Shown in pieces: positions 7,161-14,000 of a DNA stretch of 64,000 bases. The translations under genes and the position numbers were made by a program. Origin of the DNA: Microbulbifer thermotolerans (GTDB lineage Bacteria > Pseudomonadota > Gammaproteobacteria > Pseudomonadales > Cellvibrionaceae); NCBI RefSeq assembly GCF_900112305.1, contig NZ_FOKT01000005.1, forward strand, positions 124,001 to 188,000. The letters run 5' to 3'. The stretch's first letter is position 1; every line of letters begins with the position of its first letter. The notes under the pieces were generated by a model. It ran no database searches. It had not been told where the DNA came from and was given only the letters and a program-made list of their open reading frames with translations.

Positions 7161-7327
7161 ATGAACGGCTTAAAAGAGTTCGAGGGTGACGCCCGAATCG
7201 AAAAGCAAGATGGGGCTGTAATCGGCCCGTATAAGGCATCATTTCGCGGTAAGACCTTTCATTCGCGATGCGAAGTCGGATGTAAAAGAGGGTAACGTTA
7301 TTCTTCGTGAGCTTCCCCGAGTAAAAT
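7161..7327 (+). pseudogene. Cassette ORF, frameshifted and truncated by a mobile-element remnant
   Basis: An ATG at 7161, 11 bp after an attC core and preceded by AAGGA, opens a frame reading MNGLKEFEGDARIEKQDG and GPYKASFRGKT that stops at 7295 (44 codons). A second frame across 7276-7327 (DVKEGNVILRELPR) continues a plausible protein, pointing to a frameshift near 7260-7285. The RayT-related remnant starting at about 7328 removes the rest. The pattern resembles a known type of small cassette protein ending with a VKEGD/N-VILREL strand; that is recalled, not checked. Confidence 0.5.
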
Positions 7328-7664
7328 TGGAAAACCATCAATCGGAAAAACGATAGGAAGACTACTAGATATTCAGTCCGCTGTTGCTAGAGCTTGCTAT
7401 TCGGGTAAGTAGAGCCTGAGTCCTGTATAGAATAATGCCAAATAGTTTTGTTTTGCCCGGTTCGTTCATCCCGGCCGCACAGGAAAGCGCGTCACACACA
7501 GCGGGAGACGCAATGATAGTAGGGCGTAGCTTCGAGAGAAATCAGGGGTTTGCGCGGACGTCCCATTTGGTCCATTTACGTGTATGTATGAACAGTATTT
7601 TCCGTGTGATAAGAAATGTTGCAATATGACTGGCGTCGAAAGTTTTTTATTTTATAAGTTCCCA
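7328..7664 (-). mobile_element. Internally deleted RayT-type element (about 340 bp)
   Basis: The left end (AAAATTGG...ACCATCAAT, then ATATTCAGTCCGCTGTTGCTAG...GCTATTCGGGTAAGTAG) matches 4951-5040. The right part (GGGAGACGCAATGATAGTAG, CTTCGAGAGAAATCAGGG, then TGTTGCAATATGACTGGCGTCGAAA) matches 5843-5990. The intervening roughly 730 bp of the transposase gene is absent, leaving a miniature derivative. The end motifs TGGAAAACCAT and ATAAGTTCCCA are degraded versions of the 11-bp inverted repeat. Confidence 0.65.
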
Positions 7665-7739
7665 TAAAACGGCGTTTTTTCTGCTATTTAAAAGATTGAA
7701 CTTCTGTTTATTTTATGAGTATCCTTGAGTCGTGTGTTG

Positions 7740-7803
7740 CGAAGGTTGCTGCGCGTCTATTTGTACGCACAAGGTAAACCATCTCTGCTTCAGGGCGTTA
7801 ATA
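7740..7803 (+). other. attC site, right end (left part lost)
   Basis: A right core GTTAATA lies at 7797-7803 after CAGGGC, upstream of the toxin-like cassette. The expected left half is replaced by the RayT remnant. No clear hairpin partner remains. Confidence 0.4.
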
Positions 7804-7833
7804 TTTGATCCGTTGGAATCATAAGGAGATAGA

Positions 7834-8310
7834 GTGGAGCAGTTTAAAACAATGGAAGATCTAAGGGATGCAATAAAAAGGCTTAGCAAATGGTTTGCTA
7901 GGCCGATTGTGGAGGGCGAGCATCCAACGTTACATCTTAATCCAAATAGTACAAACCGAGAAGTCGTAAATGGTATTCAAAGAGATGATTATATTTTTTC
8001 AGCTTGTGGGAACTGGATTATTCCTTCTGCTGAACATGGGCTGTCATTTTCTGCACACTGGCAACATTTAAAGGGTATTCACCGGATGAAGTCTAAACGA
8101 AATCCGGGTAAAAGAGTTCATGTGTATTGGGTATTGGAAAAGGCTGATATCCCTGATGGTTTGGAGTTCATCACAGATCCAAGAGATAGAAAGAAGCAGC
8201 ATTACTTTCTTGCAGTAACAAAGAAAATGACCGTTTCAGAACTGCGCTCAAAACTTGAGTGGATTGCTGATAGAATGTCAGTAATTAGAGATGCACAGGA
8301 TGCGTTATGA
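7834..8310 (+). CDS. Tse2-like ADP-ribosyltransferase-type toxin candidate
   Basis: A 158-residue soluble protein starting at GTG 7834 (AAGGAG 6-7 nt upstream). Its second half (GLSFS near residue 70, then KADIPDGLEFITDP, then QHYFLAVTKKMTVSELRSKL) follows the order seen in the Tse2 toxin family: a serine-containing strand, an IPxGLxxxxD strand, then an HYxxxPxxxM segment and C-terminal helix. Tse2 is a type VI effector with an ADP-ribosyltransferase-like fold; freestanding relatives also occur. The next gene overlaps by ATGA, the layout of a toxin-antitoxin or toxin-immunity pair. The match is by eye only. Confidence 0.5.
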   Translation: MEQFKTMEDLRDAIKRLSKWFARPIVEGEHPTLHLNPNSTNREVVNGIQRDDYIFSACGNWIIPSAEHGLSFSAHWQHLKGIHRMKSKRNPGKRVHVYWVLEKADIPDGLEFITDPRDRKKQHYFLAVTKKMTVSELRSKLEWIADRMSVIRDAQDAL

Positions 8311-8573
8311 TTGAGTTTAAAGATATAAGAGAGAAAGAAATTTTAATCCATTATGCTAATAAATTTGGAGATTCAGGCATTATTAAAGTTATTGAATCCG
8401 GTGTTAGTAGTAAAGAAGAAGCGTCTGCTTTGGCAAAATTCTACTGGAAAGTAGTAGATGAAACTGTTGATAAAAAAGATCTAGAGTATGTTTTGGAAAA
8501 AATATACACAACTTTGCACATTCATTGTGGTAACAATGGGTATTCAGACGTTTGGGATAGCGAGATACCTTGA
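8307..8573 (+). CDS. Small acidic partner of the Tse2-like gene (candidate antitoxin/immunity)
   Basis: An 88-residue, mostly helical acidic protein (KDIREKEILIHYANKFGD, SSKEEASALAKFYWKVVDE, LEYVLEKIYTTLHIHCG) without signal peptide. It overlaps the upstream gene by four bases (ATGA), implying translational coupling. Size, position and charge suggest an antitoxin or immunity protein, but no family was recognised. No attC follows; the cassette's 3' end is replaced by the IS256-type remnant about 40 bp downstream. Confidence 0.55.
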   Translation: MIEFKDIREKEILIHYANKFGDSGIIKVIESGVSSKEEASALAKFYWKVVDETVDKKDLEYVLEKIYTTLHIHCGNNGYSDVWDSEIP

Positions 8574-8613
8574 GCGCAAACCTGTCCCTGTGGGTGCCGC
8601 AGGGTGGTAGTGA

Positions 8614-9421
8614 GGGTGTTCAAAATTCTGTGTCAGCCAAATAGTCACAGACTGATGTATTTCTCCAAGCGCTCTGGGAAGTGGATCGCCAGCTGTGACA
8701 GCGTCAGGTTCCAGTTCTGGATTGGGTGCGTCCAGCGCTCGGAGCGCCTTCAGTATACCGGCGTATAGCAGCTTGAGTAAGCTGTTCTCATTGGCGAAGC
8801 CACCCTTGGTTTTGGTCAGTTTCGAAACTGCCGGTGCACGGCTTCAACGGCGTTTGTGGTGTAAATCGGCTTGCGTACGTATTCTGGATATTTGAAGTAG
8901 GCCGATAGTGTGGGCCACTTGCTGCGCCAGGACTTGATCACCATCGGGTATTTGTCGCCCCATTTGGCTTCCAGCTCGTCCAGTGCGCTCTCGGCAGCAT
9001 TGAGTGTTGCCGCCTTGTAGACACATTTGAGATCCGCCATAAAGGCCTTCTGGTTCTTCGAAGCCACGTACTTCATCGAATTGCGGATCTGGTGGATCAC
9101 GCTGTGCTGGACCTCCGTCTGGGGGTAGATACTCTCGATGGCTTCGGGGAAGCCGTGCTGCCAGCGGAGTTCTTCATGGTCGTAGATGTAAGGCCATTCT
9201 TGCGGCTGGGTTTGTCCTCACCTGCGAGGTGCTCCTCCAGCTCCGCCTGTATGGCCGCTTCGGTAAGCTGTTTGATCAGTGGGATCAGGATGCCGTCTTT
9301 GCACTGAGGTCTTTGCCTTCACGCAGTGCCTTGATGGCGGCATCCATATCGAAGATAGGTTTGGTCATGGGGCATCTCTTTTTTGCTAATGGTAAAGAAA
9401 TGACGCAGTATTCTGAATACT
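8614..9421 (-). mobile_element. Decayed IS256-family insertion sequence
   Basis: The element holds a broken IS256-family transposase. Its likely ends are GGGTGTTCAAAATTCTGTGTC (from 8614) and the inverse-related GACGCAGTATTCTGAATAC (9402-9420), which match at 15 of 19 positions when one is reverse complemented. At about 0.8 kb it is shorter than a normal member (about 1.3 kb), so internal sequence is missing. It marks the right edge of the recognisable cassette array. Confidence 0.6.
8645..9369 (-). pseudogene. IS256-family transposase, multiple frameshifts and internal deletion
   Basis: The start region (MTKPIFDMDAAIKALREGKDL) is followed by a frameshift near 9300, after which ILIPLIKQLTEAA continues in another frame. 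The middle (8816-9100) reads MIHQIRNSMKYVASKNQKAF, AAESALDELEAKWGDKYP and TTNAVEAVHRQFR, all typical of IS256/Mutator transposases. A second frameshift near 8826 and a third near 8750 interrupt the C-terminus (SERWTHPIQNWNLTLSQL to LEKYISL). The part between N-terminus and middle is too short. It cannot encode an active transposase. Confidence 0.85.
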
Positions 9422-9488
9422 ATTCAGCCTCTGGTGCTGCAAGTTTTTTAATTTATTGGTGCCCATAGTTGCTTGAATCCAAGAAGGA

Positions 9489-9869
9489 TTATTTGCCCTT
9501 TCTGGGTGCTTTTTCTGGGATTAGCTCTTGCAAAAATCCAGCTACTAAATTTCGGCTATCGTTCAGTTCTTTTAATTTTAAATCTAACTTCTCTAATTCC
9601 TTCTGAAGGGTGGCTCTAACTTCAGGGCATCCAACAAATTGCGGATATCCTTCTTCACCTGATATACACGGCAATAGAATTTTAATGCTCTTTAGTTTTA
9701 TGCCTGAATTGCTCAGGTTTCGGATATGACGCGCTAAGGCCACTAAGCGATCATTGTATTCACGATATCCCGTACTGGTTCGCCTAGGTTCAAGTAAGCC
9801 CTCTTGCTCGTAGTAACGCAGCATGCGTTGGCTAATTCCTGTTCTTTTCGATAACTCTCCGATACGCAA
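9489..9869 (-). CDS. MerR-family transcriptional regulator
   Basis: A 126-residue protein. The N-terminal winged helix-turn-helix (MRIGELSKRTGISQRMLRYYEQEGLLEPRR, with YREYNDRLV) is the MerR signature, followed by a coiled-coil dimerisation helix (EVRATLQKELEKLDLKLKELN). A single cysteine pair region (LPCISGEEG, FVGCPEV) exists but there is no clear metal-binding loop, so the effector is unknown. It is divergent from the hydrolase at 9952, and the 82-bp gap holds a MerR-type promoter. It probably controls that gene and itself. Confidence 0.85.
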   Translation of the reverse strand: MRIGELSKRTGISQRMLRYYEQEGLLEPRRTSTGYREYNDRLVALARHIRNLSNSGIKLKSIKILLPCISGEEGYPQFVGCPEVRATLQKELEKLDLKLKELNDSRNLVAGFLQELIPEKAPRKGK

Positions 9870-9887
9870 GATAATTCTCCTACATGC

Positions 9888-9919
9888 TTGACTCTGACAG
9901 TGCTGTTAAGGTTCACAAT
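9888..9919 (+). promoter_or_regulatory. MerR-type promoter with long spacer and dyad
   Basis: A -35 box TTGACT (9888-9893) and a -10-like CACAAT (9914-9919) are 20 bp apart, the over-long spacing typical of MerR-activated promoters. The spacer carries the dyad GACAG-TG-CTGT. It faces the hydrolase gene, whose ATG is 32 bp downstream of the -10. Confidence 0.6.
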
Positions 9920-9951
9920 AACATAAATGAACTGGATAGGAGAAAAAATTT

Positions 9952-10704
9952 ATGAACGTACTTAACACCTTAAGATTGCGAAAGGTAGCAGTACATCGAT
10001 GTTTTCTGTTCGCTGTTGCATTTTGGGTAGCAATCACGCCACTTACATCCAGCGCATATAAAGAGGAAAAAGCTATGGGTGAGATTAATGTGTATATTGT
10101 TCATGGATTTATGGCGTCTCCCTCTGATCACTGGTTTCAATGGTTAAAGGAGAAACTAGAAGAGCGTGGAATTTCAGTAAAAGTTCTGGAGCTGCCAGAT
10201 TCATCCGCACCTAACCCAATTGTCTGGCAGAAAGCGCTATATGAAAATATTGATAGGCTAAATCGAAACACATTCTTCGTAGCGCACAGTCTAGGTTGTG
10301 TATCATTATTAACATACTTGCAAGAAAATATAAATGATAAATCCATTGGAGGACTAATACTAGTCTCTGGTTTCGTGTCCCCACTACCGAAACTACCTCA
10401 GCTAAACGACTTTGTAGAATACCAGTTTGACTTTGAAAAAATCATTAGCGCAGTGAAACAACGAGCCGTTATAGGATCGCCTCAAGATTCGATCGTTCCA
10501 TATTATTTAACTAGAGAGGTAGCTAAAAATCTCGAATCAAATTTGTATTCAATTGATGACGCAGGGCATTTTTTAGCCGATGATGGATATGATACTTTCC
10601 CTTACTTGTTAGAGATTTTGTTGACTATGATTTCTAGGGAACCTCTGATTAATTCGCTTCCTGACGGTAAAAATTCTTTGGAGCTAGATGAGAAGCTCAG
10701 GTGA
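9952..10704 (+). CDS. RBBP9/YdeN-like alpha/beta hydrolase, C-terminus altered by a MITE
   Basis: A serine hydrolase of the RBBP9/YdeN type. A hydrophobic N-terminal segment (HRCFLFAVAFWVAITPLTSSA) suggests export; a Met at 10075 would give a cytosolic form. Family marks are VYIVHGFMASPSDHW (oxyanion side), the nucleophile elbow AHSLGC (about residues 112-117), the Asp region SPQDSIVP and the catalytic His in DAGHF. AGGAG precedes the ATG. The last 22 residues (REPLINSLPDGKNSLELDEKLR) are translated from the inserted repeat at 10638. Without it the frame would read MISYNFLRQK and stop. Probably induced through the MerR neighbour; substrate unknown. Confidence 0.8.
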   Translation: MNVLNTLRLRKVAVHRCFLFAVAFWVAITPLTSSAYKEEKAMGEINVYIVHGFMASPSDHWFQWLKEKLEERGISVKVLELPDSSAPNPIVWQKALYENIDRLNRNTFFVAHSLGCVSLLTYLQENINDKSIGGLILVSGFVSPLPKLPQLNDFVEYQFDFEKIISAVKQRAVIGSPQDSIVPYYLTREVAKNLESNLYSIDDAGHFLADDGYDTFPYLLEILLTMISREPLINSLPDGKNSLELDEKLR

Positions 10705-10850
10705 TAGGATGGCCATTTCGAAACCGTCGGATACAGGGATGTATCCGTCGGAGCTACAGGGAAGTACTCGTGCGTTTTCGAAATGGCCATCCTATTGCTT
10801 GAGCGCCACAGAACTAACCAAAGCGTTCACGCGAATTAATCAGAGGTTCC
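10638..10850. repeat. MITE copy A, inserted in the hydrolase 3' end
   Basis: A 213-bp non-coding repeat with terminal inverted repeats (GGAACCTCTGATTAATTCGC and its inverse) and internal arms GGATGGCCATTTCGAAA / TTTCGAAATGGCCATCC around the conserved core CGTCGGATACAGGGATGTATCCG. The flanks are CTAG and CTTA, an imperfect 4-bp target duplication. Orientation is opposite to copies B, C and E. Confidence 0.85.
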
Positions 10851-10852
10851 CT

Positions 10853-11057
10853 TACAATTTTTTACGCCAAAAATAAATGGCGCCAGAAACTCTTCACCTG
10901 TAGCAACGGATGCGTAAATGCGTCGGGACTGCTCTGTCAGGCCCATAGAGTAAAAAGGCGTATTGCCGGGAAAGCTGAGTGGCGCTGGTCTTTAATTAGT
11001 GGGCATAGCTGTTGGCTCAGGTTTCGCTAAATTCATTGCTTGCGTCGTTTTCCGGTA
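10853..11057. other. Intergenic region, no feature recognised
   Basis: About 205 bp between the MITE and the DUF748 gene. Only the residual hydrolase frame end (stop TAA near 10875) is recognisable; no terminator or clear promoter was seen. Confidence 0.5.
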
Positions 11058-14000
11058 ATGCCACTGAATAATTCTCCGCCTCTCGACATAACCCGGCGCC
11101 TGCTTTGGTGGCTGGTGGCGATATTGCTGTTGCTGGGTATTGCCAATTTGGCCGCCGGAACGCTGCTGGCGGCGCAGGTTGAGCGCTGGCTGAAAGAGCG
11201 CGGCCTGGATGCGGAAATCGGACATTTGCAGTTGTCTGTTGTGAATTTGCGGCTGGTGGTCAGTGATGTACGCGCAAAAAATGGCAGTGGTCGCGGTTTC
11301 CGCGCGCGGGAGTTGATGCTCGACTATAGCTGGTGGCAGTTATTGCGCGGTCGCATCCAGTTACAGCGGGCCTATCTGGACGGTGCCTATATGGATCTGG
11401 AATCCCGTTCGAGTGAAAGCGGCCGCCGCTGGGAAGTCGGCGGCTGGGCGCTGGGGCAGGGGCCGCGTCGAGACCGGGATTTCAGGTTGCTATTGGAGCA
11501 GGTGCGCATCCGCGACAGCACACTGTGCTACCGCCACCGTCCGGACTGGACCAGCCCCGGCTGTGTGGATTTCGGCGAACTACGGGTGCGGGATTTCCTG
11601 CTGGGATTGCAGCGGACAGGTGATGTGCCGCTGGATATTACCATCGGTGCGGACAAGCTCAATTTACGCAATTTGCTTATTACGGAAAAAGCGTCGGGGG
11701 CAGTTGATGCCACCTTAGTGGAATTGGCGCTGTCCGATGGATTATACCGCCGCCCCGGCAACCGCATCAGTGCCGATACCCTGAAGGCGCAGATGTTCGG
11801 CAGTTGTCCTCCCCAGCGTTGGGCCGATGCTTTACCGGCGCTGCAGCGGCTGGTAGGGCATTGCGGTGTTGCGCGGCGGTTGCAGTTAAAGGGGGATTTG
11901 CTGTTCAGTTTCGGCAAGAGCGGGGAGGTGCGCTGGCGCGCGGCCCTGGGGCAGGATATCGCGCTGCGCTACGCGAATCAGGTTTGGCACAATTGGCGTG
12001 CTCACAGGCTGGCGTTAAAAGAGTTTCACTACCGCCGCGCGCAGAAAACGCTGCGCTGGCAGAGCGCCGGCGCTTCTGATTTCGATTGGTGTCCGTCGGG
12101 CCTGCGCAATAAGCAGCATCACTACTGCAGCCGTGCCGGCACACTGACGCTGCCGGACCCGGTTACCTTTGACTGGCGTAAAAAAATCACGATCAGCACC
12201 GGGCCCAGCCGTTTGAAGCGGGTACAGCTGCTGGATTTGGCGCAGAGTAGGCGCAATCCGTTCAGCGCGAATCTGGCATTGCTGGGGGCTCTGGAGTATC
12301 GGGGTGAGACAGGTATTTTGTCCATCGACGGCGTGGATCTGGAAAGCGCCTCCGGCTGTATTCCGGGGCAGTTGTGGCACCAGCCGGATTACTGTGTGCG
12401 TCTGGCGGGGCTGAGCGGTAGCGAGCAATTCCAGGTGCAGTTCGGTTCGCGTATAGTGCAACGGCCCTGGGGGTTTGCCAGTGGTCCCCTGCGCCTGTCG
12501 CAGTTCAGCATGGCAACGGAAGGGCGGCCGCAGCTGCAGCTGCGCAAACTGCATTGGCAGCGCATTAACCTCCTCGGTGCCGGGGCGCCCTTTTTGTTAC
12601 AGGATTTTGCTTTGCAGTTCTTGTCCGGGTGTTTGCCCGATGGATTGCTGCCGGAAAAATTGCGCCCTCTTTGTGGGGAGCTGGCGAACTTCAATGGCCG
12701 CGGTCATTTCGCCTGGCAGCGGGGCGAGGCGGGCTACCTGATCGCGGGCGAGCTGAGCCTCGGGCGGCTGCGACTTGCTGATCAACTGAGCGGCGGTGGT
12801 CTGCTGTTACAGAAGCTGCACACGGGCGAGGGGATTTTGCGCCGCAGTGCAGACAGCGACCACCCCTGGGTACAGCGGGGCCTCAGCGGTTCGGTGGATA
12901 TCCCGATTACCGCAGGCCATCACGAAAATACGCCGGAGGCGATAGAGGATGATTCCGTTGATGAAAAGGGGTTGTTGCCGGAAGAACTGGCGCAGCGGCG
13001 CGAAGATGTGCAGACCGGGGACCGGGACGACGGTATGCCGCCACCGGATATCGCCAGTCCCAACCTAAAACTGGACAGCACTTCCCTGAGCCGCCTGCAG
13101 GGATGTCTGCCAAAAAGCTGGGCGCGCTTGTTATTCAGCAATCCGCAGCAAATGCCCGGTTGTTTCGATTTGCGCAACTGGCGTCAGCGGGGCCCGCTGG
13201 TCGTTGCCTGGCAGGGCGGTATCGATTTTTCCGCGGCGCAGCTTTCCCTGGAAAAAGTCCGAGCCTCGACACCCGCGGGAGCGGAGTTGCTGAATTTGTC
13301 CGGACTGCACTTGCCCGCCGCGCGGCTGCGCCACTTGCCGCCGCCCTATCGCAGTACTTTTGTTTCCCTGCCGGATTTTTCTCTGCAAGATTTCTATGGC
13401 TGCCTGCCGGTGGGTGTGAATGCGGCGGTGTTCGATATCCGCTGTGCGGAACTGCACAATCTGCACGCGGGCAAGCGCTTTGAATTGACTGTGGACCGGC
13501 GAAAAGTTTCTGCATATATGAGTGGCAGCCGGGCGCAGTGGATACTGCTGGCGGAAGAGGGCGAACACCCCATTTTCGAGCTGCAAAAACTGTCGGCGCC
13601 GCAACTGGAGGTAGAGTGGCAGCGCGGTGCCAACAGACCGGGAAAACTGGCGTTGAAAGATTTCTACGCGGCACAGCTGCACGCCTGTCTGCCGCAGGAA
13701 TGGCAACTGCGCAGTGATTTGCCGCGCTGTATTTCCACGGCGGAATTGCACACGATCGGAGAACGCGGCCTGGCCGTCGCTGAAACACTTTTTAAATCTT
13801 CCCCCATTGCAAAACCCCTGTGGCGTTTCCAATCCCTGCGCCTTGCCGAGCTATCTCTCAGCGCGGATACGCTGGATCTACTGAATTTGCAGCTTCAGGG
13901 TCTGCGCTTCTGTGGTCTTGCGGATTTACTGCCACAAACTGCGCGGCAGTTGGGCATTGCCGACTGCGCAAGTGCGCAACAAATCCACCTCCCGGGCACT

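Noticed and set aside
8581-8612. Possible attC after the toxin-partner gene
   Set aside because: No AAC/GTT core pair or complementary arms; only a short GC dyad before the IS256 remnant.
13131-13832. Long minus-strand ORFs inside the DUF748 gene
   Set aside because: Antisense frames in GC-rich coding DNA; arginine- and glutamine-rich translations with no motif.
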